Shown piece by piece: positions 17,707 to 25,506 of a stretch of 64,000 nucleotides of DNA. Position numbers and translations under genes: made by a program. Position 1 is the first letter of the stretch. Each line of letters starts with the position of its first letter. The notes below the pieces were generated by a model. It made no database searches. It was not told where the DNA came from and saw only the letters and a program-made list of their open reading frames with translations. The stretch covers positions 3,942,001 through 4,006,000 of the forward strand of contig LR743504.1 in the NCBI GenBank assembly GCA_902712845.1, in the 5' to 3' direction. This stretch comes from Methylobacterium bullatum. GTDB lineage: Bacteria > Pseudomonadota > Alphaproteobacteria > Rhizobiales > Beijerinckiaceae.

Positions 17707-18342
17707 TCACACGGTTTCGAGCGATTGCCCCGCCCTGGCCGTTCGCGCCGCCGCGATGAGATCGCCGATACGGTCGCTCTGGAGCAAGGGCACCAGAGCG
17801 CGTACCGCCTCGGGGGGCAGGTCCCACCACGCCGTGTCCAGCAAGGCCGCCACATGCTCCGGATCGAAGCGGTGGCGGATCACCCGCGCGGGATTGCCGG
17901 CGACGATCGCGTAGGGCGGCACATCCCGGCTCACGACGGCGTGAGCCCCCACCACGGCGCCGTGCCCGATGGTGACGCCGGACAGGATCATGCAGCCTGA
18001 GCCGAGCCAGACGTCGTTGCCGATGGTCACGTCGCCGCGCGAGGAATGATAATCGGCCGGCGCCTCCACCCCCGGCCAGAGTCCCGCCATGGCCGCGAAG
18101 GGATAGGTGGTTACCCAGTCGAGGCGGTGGCCGCCGCCGAGGAGGATCTCGACCCTGTCGGCGATGGAACAATACCGGCCGATCGTAAGGTGCCGCCCAG
18201 CTTCCGGGAACCGCACTTTCGGACGACCGTAGGAGTACGAGCCGATGGAGAAACCATGGGTTTTCACCATTTTGGCGAGGTGCAGGCGGGTCTCGTTGTG
18301 CGGGTTGCGCCCACTCCGCAAGCGGTGCAACAGGGTTTTCAA
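17707..18342 (-). CDS. CatB-related O-acetyltransferase (left-handed beta-helix)
   Basis: Predicted acetyl-CoA-dependent acetyltransferase of the hexapeptide-repeat xenobiotic-acetyltransferase type. The 211-residue product shows hexapeptide rungs (LTIGRYCSIADRVEILLGG, then VTIGNDVWLGSGCMILSGVT), the catalytic-type His in the GGGHRLDW segment, and the C-terminal PPYAIVAGNPARVIRHRF, which closes most family members. The start is uncertain: a TTG at 18340-18342 gives the usual length of about 210; an internal ATG at 18268-18270 would give 187. It is divergent from maeB. The substrate is unknown; homologues include sugar and antibiotic acetyltransferases. Confidence 0.82.
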   Translation of the reverse strand: MKTLLHRLRSGRNPHNETRLHLAKMVKTHGFSIGSYSYGRPKVRFPEAGRHLTIGRYCSIADRVEILLGGGHRLDWVTTYPFAAMAGLWPGVEAPADYHSSRGDVTIGNDVWLGSGCMILSGVTIGHGAVVGAHAVVSRDVPPYAIVAGNPARVIRHRFDPEHVAALLDTAWWDLPPEAVRALVPLLQSDRIGDLIAAARTARAGQSLETV

Positions 18343-18414
18343 TCAACGCATCCCGAAGACCGGCGGGAAAGCTCCGCGGCGCCGTCAGAGCCCGCGATGA
18401 AGGGAGTGAGGCTC

Positions 18415-20748
18415 ATGGGCGACAACATGTCCGACGATCTCAAATCCGGAGCCCTCGTCTACCACCGCCTACCCCGGCCCGGAAAGCTCGAGATCCAGGC
18501 GACGAAGCCGTTGGGGAACCAGCGCGACCTGGCGCTGGCCTATTCCCCCGGCGTCGCCGCGGCCTGCATGGCGATCTACGACGACCCGCAGGAGGCCGCC
18601 ACCCTCACCATCCGCCAGAACCTCGTGGCGGTGCTCACCAACGGCACCGCCGTGCTCGGCCTCGGCAATATCGGCCCCCTCGCCTCGAAGCCGGTGATGG
18701 AGGGCAAGGCGGTCCTGTTCAAGAAGTTTGCCGGGATCGACGTGTTCGACATCGAGGTGGACCAGAACGACGTCGGCAAGCTGGTGGACGTGGTCTGCTC
18801 CCTGGAGCCGACCTTCGGCGGCATCAATCTCGAGGACATCAAGGCACCCGAGTGCTTCGAGGTCGAGGAGCAGTGCCGGGCACGGATGAACATCCCGGTC
18901 TTCCACGACGACCAGCACGGCACCGCGATCATCGTGGCGGCGGCCGTCCTCAACGCCCTGGAATTCGCCGGCAAACAGCTCTCCGACGTCCGCATCGTCA
19001 CCTCGGGCGCGGGCGCCGCGGCGCTCGCCTGCCTCAACCTGCTGGTGTCGCTCGGCGCCCGGGTCGAGAACATCACCGTCACCGACATCAAGGGCGTGGT
19101 CTACAAGGGCCGCGCCGAACTGATGGACCGCTGGAAGGACGTCTACGCCAAGGAGACCGAGGCCCGGACGTTGGCCGAGGTCATTCCGGGCGCCGACGTG
19201 TTCATCGGCCTCTCGGCCGGCGGCGTCCTGAAGCCGGAATACCTGGAGAAGATGGCCGAGAAGCCGCTGATCATGGCGCTCGCCAACCCCTATCCGGAAA
19301 TCATGCCGGATCTGGCGCAGGCGAAGCGCCCCGACGCGATGATCTGCACCGGGCGCTCGGATTTCCCGAACCAGGTCAACAACGTCCTGTGCTTCCCCTA
19401 CATCTTCCGCGGTGCCCTCGATGTCGGCGCCACCTCGATCAACGAGGAGATGAAGAAGGCCGCCGTGAAGGCGATCGCCGCGCTGGCCCGCGAGACTCCG
19501 TCCGACGTGGTCGCCCGCGCCTATGGCGGCGAGGCCCGGCCCTTCGGCCCGCATTCGCTGATTCCGAGCCCTTTCGATCCGCGCCTGATCCTGCGGATCG
19601 CCCCCGCCGTGGCGCAGGCCGCGATGGATTCGGGCGTCGCCGGCCGGCCGCTGGAGAACATCCAGGCCTACGCCGACAGTCTCGACCGCTTCGTCCACCG
19701 CTCCGGTTTCATCATGAAGCCGATCTTCACCAAGGCGAAGGAGAACCCCAAGCGCGTCCTCTACGCGGAGGGTGAGGACGAGCGCGTGCTGCGCGCCGCC
19801 CAGGCCATCGTCGAGGATCATGTGGCCCGCCCCATCCTGGTGGGACGCCCGCGCGTGATCGAGACCCGGATCAAGCGCTTCGGCCTGTCGATCCGGCAGG
19901 GCACCGATTTCGACCTGATCGATCCCGAGGACGATCCGCGCTACCGCGACTATGTCGCGACCTATCTCGAAGTCGCCGGGCGTCGCGGGATCACGCCGGA
20001 TGCCGCGCGCACTCTGGTGCGCACCAACAACACGGTGATCGGCGCCATCGCCGTGCGCCGGGGCGAGGCGGACGCGCTGATATGCGGCCTGGAGGGCCGG
20101 TTCGAGACGCGCCTGCGGGTGATCCGCGACGTGATCGGCCTTGCGCCGGGCGTGCTCGATTTCGCGGCCATGAGCCTCATCGTCACCAAGGAAGGTGCTT
20201 ACTTCCTCGCCGACACCCATGTCCGGCCCGATCCCAGCGCGGAGGAGATCGCCGACGTGGCGGTGGCCTGCGCCGGCCACGTGGCGCGCTTCGGCCTTAC
20301 TCCGAAGATCGCCCTCCTCAGCCATTCGGATTTCGGCCAGTCCGATTCCCGCTCGGCCCAGAAGATGCGCGCGGCCTTGGGCCTGATCCAGGGCCGCCGG
20401 CCGGACCTCCAGGTGGATGGCGAGATGCAGGCCGACACCGCCCTGTCGGGCCTGATCCGCGACCGGGTGCTGCCGGGCTCGCCCCTCAAGGGCTCTGCCA
20501 ACGTCCTGATCTTCCCCAATCTCGACGCGGCCAACATCGCCTTCCAGTTCTCCAAGGTCCTGGCCGACGCCCTGCCCGTGGGTCCGCTGCTGATCGGCCC
20601 GGCCCGGCCCGCCCACATCCTGTCGCCGTCGGTGACGGCGCGCGGCATCGTCAACGTCACCGCCGCGGCGGTGGTGGAGGCGCAGGCGAGCGCCGTCGCG
20701 CCGACGAGCGCGTCGGTGGAGCCCGGTCTGACGCCCCTCTCCGAATAG
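18415..20748 (+). CDS. maeB: NADP-dependent malic enzyme with phosphotransacetylase-like domain
   Basis: Converts malate to pyruvate and CO2 with NADP reduction. The 777-residue product has the malic-enzyme N-terminal domain (GNQRDLALAYSPGVAAAC; GLGNIGPLASKPVMEGKAVLFKKFAGIDVFD), the NAD(P)-binding domain (FHDDQHGTAIIVAAA; VTSGAGAAALACLNLL) and, from about residue 440, a phosphate-acetyltransferase-like domain usually regulatory in this class. Start at the ATG at 18415, with GAGG a few bases upstream; ATGs at 18397 and 18427 are alternatives. A bidirectional terminator follows. In a methylotroph it links C4 acids to pyruvate and NADPH supply. Confidence 0.95.
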   Translation: MGDNMSDDLKSGALVYHRLPRPGKLEIQATKPLGNQRDLALAYSPGVAAACMAIYDDPQEAATLTIRQNLVAVLTNGTAVLGLGNIGPLASKPVMEGKAVLFKKFAGIDVFDIEVDQNDVGKLVDVVCSLEPTFGGINLEDIKAPECFEVEEQCRARMNIPVFHDDQHGTAIIVAAAVLNALEFAGKQLSDVRIVTSGAGAAALACLNLLVSLGARVENITVTDIKGVVYKGRAELMDRWKDVYAKETEARTLAEVIPGADVFIGLSAGGVLKPEYLEKMAEKPLIMALANPYPEIMPDLAQAKRPDAMICTGRSDFPNQVNNVLCFPYIFRGALDVGATSINEEMKKAAVKAIAALARETPSDVVARAYGGEARPFGPHSLIPSPFDPRLILRIAPAVAQAAMDSGVAGRPLENIQAYADSLDRFVHRSGFIMKPIFTKAKENPKRVLYAEGEDERVLRAAQAIVEDHVARPILVGRPRVIETRIKRFGLSIRQGTDFDLIDPEDDPRYRDYVATYLEVAGRRGITPDAARTLVRTNNTVIGAIAVRRGEADALICGLEGRFETRLRVIRDVIGLAPGVLDFAAMSLIVTKEGAYFLADTHVRPDPSAEEIADVAVACAGHVARFGLTPKIALLSHSDFGQSDSRSAQKMRAALGLIQGRRPDLQVDGEMQADTALSGLIRDRVLPGSPLKGSANVLIFPNLDAANIAFQFSKVLADALPVGPLLIGPARPAHILSPSVTARGIVNVTAAAVVEAQASAVAPTSASVEPGLTPLSE

Positions 20749-20793
20749 GAAAAACAGCCGGGACGTCGCTCGTCCTCCACGGCCGATGCCATG

Positions 20794-20825
20794 AAAAAGG
20801 CCCCCGATTGCTCGGGGGCCTTTTT
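20794..20825. terminator. Bidirectional Rho-independent terminator
   Basis: A perfect stem, GGCCCCCGA with the facing CGGGGGCC, around a TTGC-type loop, is flanked by AAAAA on the left and TTTTT on the right. It can therefore terminate both maeB (plus strand) and the membrane protein gene at 20852-21766 (minus strand), which converge here. Confidence 0.9.
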
Positions 20826-20851
20826 CGTTCGCGTGCCCGGAAGCGGTGGGA

Positions 20852-21766
20852 TCAGACGCGGCGGTCGCCGTAGGCGGTGGCCGGAGTCACGGCGCCGAAG
20901 CGGCCGCCGAGGAAGGCGGCCAGGCCTCCGAGGATCAGGGCGAGGGCAGCGTAGAGGGCACCCTGCGCAGCGGCGCTGCGGGTCGCTTCGGCGGCAACCT
21001 TGGCCTTCTGCTTGGCGTCGGCCACCGTCTGCTCGTACTGCTTGCGGTACTCCTGGATCTGGGCCTTGGCCTGATCCGGCGAGATTCCCTGCGCCTTGGC
21101 CAGGGCATCGGCGGCTTTGGTCTCGGCCTGGGCCTGCTGAGCGGCATCGCCCGTCAGGTAGGCACGCACGGCCTGGGACGCGGCGTCACGCAGGGCTGCG
21201 GGATCCTGTCCGCCCGTGGACTGGCGGACCTGGTTCTCGATGCCGTCGAGGGGATTGCTCAGCTTGGTGAGCAAGGGGGCCGCGGCCTGGGCCGCCGTCT
21301 GGGTGGCGCCGCCGATGGCCGATCCCGCGCCGCCGATCCCGCTCGAAATCCCTCCGAACGCGCCGCCGATGAGGCCGCCGGTCGCCGAGGTGAGCAGGTA
21401 GACGATGACCAGGGTGGTGACGGCCCAGGAGACGAGGCCATGATAACCGCTGGTGCTGGCCAGCGGCTTGCCCGAGAGGCGCCCGGCGAGGAAGCCGCCG
21501 ACGAGCGAGGCGACGATGCCGGAGACGACCCACCACAGGCCGGCGCCGGTGGACAGGCTGGCGGCGGTCGGGGTGTCGTTGCCGGCGGGATCCAGGGTCG
21601 ACAAGCCGATGCCGAGGCCGATCATGTTGAGGATCATCTGCGCCACGAGGGCCGCCACGGCGCCGGCGAAGATCGCGCCCCAGGAGACCTGATTGTACAG
21701 GGCCGGGCGGGCGTCGAGGGCCGATGGCGTTGCGACGACGGGCTTCAGAGTGGGAGATTGAGCCAA
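20852..21766 (-). CDS. Membrane protein with glycine-rich hydrophobic segments ('PhnA-like' of methylobacteria)
   Basis: A 304-residue integral membrane protein. Four to five hydrophobic segments contain small-residue packing motifs (VSWGAIFAGAVAALVAQMIL; GLWWVVSGIVASLVGGFLAG; a final segment with ALYAALALILGGLAAFLGGRFGA). Between them lies a long Gln/Ala-rich amphipathic helix (about 195-275: AAQQAQAETKAADALAKAQG and on), possibly coiled. Similar methylobacterial proteins carry the label 'PhnA-like', but I see no link to phosphonate metabolism. AAGGAGGAAC upstream of the ATG at 21764-21766 is a strong ribosome-binding site. It probably has a structural or envelope-stress role; function unproven. 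Confidence 0.8.
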   Translation of the reverse strand: MAQSPTLKPVVATPSALDARPALYNQVSWGAIFAGAVAALVAQMILNMIGLGIGLSTLDPAGNDTPTAASLSTGAGLWWVVSGIVASLVGGFLAGRLSGKPLASTSGYHGLVSWAVTTLVIVYLLTSATGGLIGGAFGGISSGIGGAGSAIGGATQTAAQAAAPLLTKLSNPLDGIENQVRQSTGGQDPAALRDAASQAVRAYLTGDAAQQAQAETKAADALAKAQGISPDQAKAQIQEYRKQYEQTVADAKQKAKVAAEATRSAAAQGALYAALALILGGLAAFLGGRFGAVTPATAYGDRRV

Positions 21767-22108
21767 GGAGGAACTCCTGAGAACAGTTGTGAAGGATAAG
21801 GGTCATGCGCACGAACAACATCGCCCCGGCGGAATCCTGCCGGGAGCGTGAAGCCGTTCGTGTCTCCGATAGCCAAGGACGCGTTCCAGCCTCCCTGACA
21901 CGCTCGGGGATTTTGGAAATCAGCGCCGGTCAACGTGCGTCGTCAGGGAATGTTCGCGCGATTTGGCGGAAATCCATCCATTCTCCCGTCTGTCCTCGCC
22001 CGCCGGCCATCGGATCCCGCCGGGACTTTCCCTTGAGACCCGGTGTGTGGAAAATTGGCCACCGGATTGCATACAGGATTCCGATCAAGGGCCGGTCGGG
22101 AGATTCCA
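21767..22108. other. Divergent intergenic region upstream of the formamidase-like gene
   Basis: A 342-bp gap between two divergently transcribed genes, with no supported gene. The part nearest the plus-strand gene is relatively AT-rich (around 22031-22090: GTGTGGAAAATTGG, then GGATTGCATACAGGATTCC) and is the likeliest promoter or operator site. I could not fix a -35/-10 pair. Confidence 0.4.
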
Positions 22109-23551
22109 ATGTGCCGTGGTGACGATCCGAACTGCACGCATTTCGCCGAGCATCGCCGCCGTTTCCTCGGCGACCTCGCGCCCGAGCGGCGGGCCTTCCT
22201 CAAGAGCGGCTTCGTCGCCACCGGGGGGGCGGCGGCAATGGCGGCCGGCGGCCTGTCCCTCGTCGGCCCCGCGCTGGCGCAGACGAGCGCCAAGGGCATC
22301 CAGCAGACGGCGCATTATCACCTGCCGGCCACCGCCGAGACCGTCCATTGGGGCTATTTCTCGAAGCTGCTGAAGCCCCAGGTCGAGATTTCGTCCGGCG
22401 ACTACGTCACCATCGAGACTCTGACCCACCACGCCAACGACGATGCCGAGCGCATGGTGACGGGCGATCCCGGCGCCGAGAGCGTGTTCCTTTGGACCAA
22501 GGACAGGAAAGGCGTCGCCCGCCGCGGCGCCGGGCCGGAGACCGGCCCCCTCGGACCGGGCGGGGGGCTCGGCGTCCACATCTGCACCGGCCCGGTGGCG
22601 ATCCGCGGCGCGGAGCCCGGCGACGTGCTGGAGGTGCGCATCCTCGACGTGGCGCCCCGCCCCTGCGCCAACCCCGCCTTCAAGGGCCGCAGCTTCGGCA
22701 GTAACGCCGCCGCCTGGTGGGGCTATCACTACAAGGACATGATCACCGGCGACCGGGCGCGCGAGGTCATCACCATCTACGAAGTCGATGCGAGCGGCGC
22801 CCGCGACTGGGCGAAGGCGGTGTACAATTTCCGCTGGCCGGGAGTCACCGATCCGTTCGGCGTGGCGCATCCCACCATCGATTATCCGGGCATTCCCGTC
22901 GACCACACCAAGACGCAGCGCAATTTCGACGTGCTCAAGGGCGTGCGTGTGCCGATCCGCCCGCATTTCGGCACGATGGGCCTCGCGCCCAAGGAGGCCG
23001 ACATGGTGAACTCGATTCCCCCGAGTTACACCGGCGGCAACATCGACAACTGGCGCATCGGCAAGGGCGCGACGATGTACTATCCCGTCGCGGTGCCGGG
23101 CGCCCTGTTCTCGGTGGGCGATCCGCATGCCAGCCAGGGCGATTCCGAACTCTGCGGCACCGCCATCGAGTGCTCGCTCACTGGCACCTTCCAGTTCGTC
23201 CTGCACAAGAAGGCGGATCTCGCCGGCACGGCCCTCGAGACCCTCGATTTTCCGATGATCGAGACGTCCGAGGATTGGGTGCTCTCGGGCTTCAGCTACC
23301 CGAATTACCTCGCCGATCTCGGCCCCGACGCGCAGAGCGAGATCTTCTCCAAATCCTCCATCGACCTCGCCATGCGCGACGCCTTCCGCAAGATGCGGTC
23401 CTTCCTGATGCAGGCAAAGGGGCTGACGGAGGACGAGGCGATCTCGCTGATGTCCATCGCCGTCGATTTCGGCATCACCCAGGTGGTGGACGGCAATTGG
23501 GGCGTCCATGCCATCGTCAAGAAAGCGATTTTTTCCGACAGACCGTCCTGA
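22109..23551 (+). CDS. Tat-exported acetamidase/formamidase family protein
   Basis: Predicted amidase that hydrolyses formamide or short-chain amides to the acid and ammonia. The 480-residue product has a twin-arginine signal: RRAFLKSG at 27-34, then the hydrophobic GGAAAMAAGGLSLVG and an ALAQ end near residue 57, so it should be exported folded. The body has acetamidase/formamidase features such as GDYVTIETLTHHANDD near the N-terminus, GVHICTGPVAIRGAEPGDVLEVRI, RPHFGTMGLAP, NIDNWRIGKGATMYYPV and FSVGDPHASQGDSELCGTAIE. GGGAG about 8 bases before the ATG supports the start. Most family members are cytoplasmic, so the Tat leader is unusual. Confidence 0.9.
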   Translation: MCRGDDPNCTHFAEHRRRFLGDLAPERRAFLKSGFVATGGAAAMAAGGLSLVGPALAQTSAKGIQQTAHYHLPATAETVHWGYFSKLLKPQVEISSGDYVTIETLTHHANDDAERMVTGDPGAESVFLWTKDRKGVARRGAGPETGPLGPGGGLGVHICTGPVAIRGAEPGDVLEVRILDVAPRPCANPAFKGRSFGSNAAAWWGYHYKDMITGDRAREVITIYEVDASGARDWAKAVYNFRWPGVTDPFGVAHPTIDYPGIPVDHTKTQRNFDVLKGVRVPIRPHFGTMGLAPKEADMVNSIPPSYTGGNIDNWRIGKGATMYYPVAVPGALFSVGDPHASQGDSELCGTAIECSLTGTFQFVLHKKADLAGTALETLDFPMIETSEDWVLSGFSYPNYLADLGPDAQSEIFSKSSIDLAMRDAFRKMRSFLMQAKGLTEDEAISLMSIAVDFGITQVVDGNWGVHAIVKKAIFSDRPS

Positions 23552-23562
23552 CACGCCGCCGA

Positions 23563-23886
23563 TCAGCCGACGAGGTGCCTTCGCAGCATGAAGAGATAAA
23601 AGATCTCGGCGGCGATCAGGATGGCTCCGACCGTCGCCATGTTTCGGGCGACAGCGGACCCGTCGCCGCCGGGAACATGGCTGACGGCCACCGTCGCCAT
23701 GACGATCAGGCCGATCGCCGGGATGAATCCGAGCGCGATCCATTTGGGCGCGTACCATGTCGGCTGCCCGTTCAGGCCCCATTGCATCGGAAGCCGGTCG
23801 AGATCACCCACCCAAGAGCCCGCAAGGGCCAACAGGCATGAAAGAACGACGAAGGTCAGGACGGCGAAGACGTAGACGGTCGGCAT
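23563..23886 (-). CDS. Small membrane protein with DUF1648-like segment
   Basis: A 107-residue protein with three predicted transmembrane segments (about 4-24, 47-67, 81-101). Between the first two is LPMQWGLNGQPTWYAPKWIAL, which matches the DUF1648 pattern 'LPxxWxxxGxPDxYxxK'. DUF1648 is usually part of longer membrane proteins such as the SdpI family; here it stands almost alone. The ATG at 23884-23886 is preferred. It is convergent with the formamidase-like gene (11 bp apart) and on the same strand as ppx. Function unknown. Confidence 0.78.
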   Translation of the reverse strand: MPTVYVFAVLTFVVLSCLLALAGSWVGDLDRLPMQWGLNGQPTWYAPKWIALGFIPAIGLIVMATVAVSHVPGGDGSAVARNMATVGAILIAAEIFYLFMLRRHLVG

Positions 23887-23929
23887 CGACAATCCTCCGA
23901 GCGGCCGAGGCTATGGCCCCGCGACCGGA

Positions 23930-25459
23930 TCAGGCGGAATCGATCCGCCCTTCCAGACCCAGCACGCGGCCGAGGCCGCGGACGCGGTTGAGGAGGCGAT
24001 CGCCCGGCAGCGCGGCCAGATCCGCAGGCAGGGTCAGGGTCACCCGTCGATCCGCGACGGTGATGGGCATGCGCCACAGCGCCCCCTCCATCCCCGCCGA
24101 GATCGGGAAGGCGATGCGCAGGAGGGCGCCGAGGAGGCGGGCCCGTTCGAACAGGCGCGGCCCGGCGAGGCTTCGCAGCATCGGACTCGCCTTGTCCGCC
24201 GCGACGCCCTCGTGGCGGAAATAGACTGCCAGGGCGAGATAGGCCCGTCCGGGATGGTCGATCCCGACGAAGGCGGCATGCGTGATGACGTTGATGCTCT
24301 GTTCGCCCCGGTAATCGGGATGCGCGCGCCAGCCGATATCCGAGAGAAGACAGGCGGCGTGGCGCAGGCGGCGCTCGTCGGCCGTCTCCGGCCCGTCGAG
24401 GGTGGCGACGAACCGGTCGGTCCAGGCGATGAGGTCGCTGCCATGGCCCGGCGAGCGGGCGCGGAGCCGGTTCAGTTCCGCCGCCGCCGCGAGGAGCGGA
24501 TCGGTCAGACGGGTGTCGCGGTCGAGCTGCTCGTAGAGCAGTCCTTCGCGCACCCCGGAGGCCGAGATGGCGAGTTCGCGGGGGCGGCCGACGCGGATGA
24601 TCTCCTCCAGCACCACGGCGCCATAGGCGAGGAGGGGCCGGCGCGCCTCCGAGACGGCCTCCACGTCCTGCAGCAGGGCGGCGTCGGTGCGCTCCACCAC
24701 TTCGAGGAAGCTGAGTTCGTCGGAAGGCTCGATGCTGTAGCCATGCATGACGTGGAGCGGGTAGCCCCGCGCCGCCTGATGCAGGCGGGCCAGTGCCCGC
24801 CATGTGCCGCCCACCGCGTAGAAGCTGCGCCCGCGCAGGGTCTCCAACTGGGGGGCTGCCTTCGCGAGGTTCTCGCGGGCGATCTTGAGGGCCTTCTTCA
24901 CCGACCCGCCGGACAGATCCTGGAGGGCGAGACCGCCGAGCGGCATCGTCACCCCCTGCCCCACCGTGGCGCCGCGCACGTCCACCAGTTCGAGGGAGCC
25001 GCCGCCGAGATCACCGACGACTCCGTCCGGCGTATGGAAACCGGAGATCACACCGAGGGCGGAGAGCTCCGCCTCCCGCCGACCCGACAGGAGCTCGATC
25101 CGGTGGCCGCAGGCGGCCTCCGCCGCGGCGAGGAATTCCGGGCCGTTCTGCGCGTCGCGCGCGGCGGCCGTGGCGAGCACGAAGACGCGGCCGACGCGCA
25201 TGGTCTCGCAGAGGATGCGGAAGCGCGCGAGCGCACTGAGGGCGCGCCGAACCGCCTCCTCGTTGAGCCGGCCCGTGCTGAACACGTTGCGGCCCAGCCC
25301 GCACAGGACCTTCTCGTTGTAGAGCGGCGTCGGCGCGCGGTTCAGGCCGTCATAGGCCACGAGACGCACGGAATTCGATCCGATGTCGATGATCGCTACC
25401 GGTTCCACGCGATCTTGCACGCCGGGATCCCCCTGAGTCGTGAAGCCCGTACCTGTCAT
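23930..25459 (-). CDS. ppx: Exopolyphosphatase / guanosine pentaphosphatase (Ppx/GppA)
   Basis: Hydrolyses terminal phosphate from polyphosphate or converts pppGpp to ppGpp. The 509-residue product has the ASKHA phosphate-1 motif AIIDIGSNSVRLVAYD (about 22-37), phosphate-2 motif VVGDLGGGSLELVDV, and a C-terminal HD-like helical domain with ACLLSDIGWRAHPDYRGE. It sits next to ppk1 on the same strand, so synthesis and breakdown of polyphosphate are probably co-expressed. The ATG at 25457-25459 is used here; a TTG at 25508-25510 that overlaps the ppk1 stop would add 17 residues and cannot be excluded. Confidence 0.93.
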   Translation of the reverse strand: MTGTGFTTQGDPGVQDRVEPVAIIDIGSNSVRLVAYDGLNRAPTPLYNEKVLCGLGRNVFSTGRLNEEAVRRALSALARFRILCETMRVGRVFVLATAAARDAQNGPEFLAAAEAACGHRIELLSGRREAELSALGVISGFHTPDGVVGDLGGGSLELVDVRGATVGQGVTMPLGGLALQDLSGGSVKKALKIARENLAKAAPQLETLRGRSFYAVGGTWRALARLHQAARGYPLHVMHGYSIEPSDELSFLEVVERTDAALLQDVEAVSEARRPLLAYGAVVLEEIIRVGRPRELAISASGVREGLLYEQLDRDTRLTDPLLAAAAELNRLRARSPGHGSDLIAWTDRFVATLDGPETADERRLRHAACLLSDIGWRAHPDYRGEQSINVITHAAFVGIDHPGRAYLALAVYFRHEGVAADKASPMLRSLAGPRLFERARLLGALLRIAFPISAGMEGALWRMPITVADRRVTLTLPADLAALPGDRLLNRVRGLGRVLGLEGRIDSA

Positions 25460-25506
25460 GCCGTCACGAGGAAGTCCCACGACCAGCTCCTGCCGGTATC
25501 GTCCGC

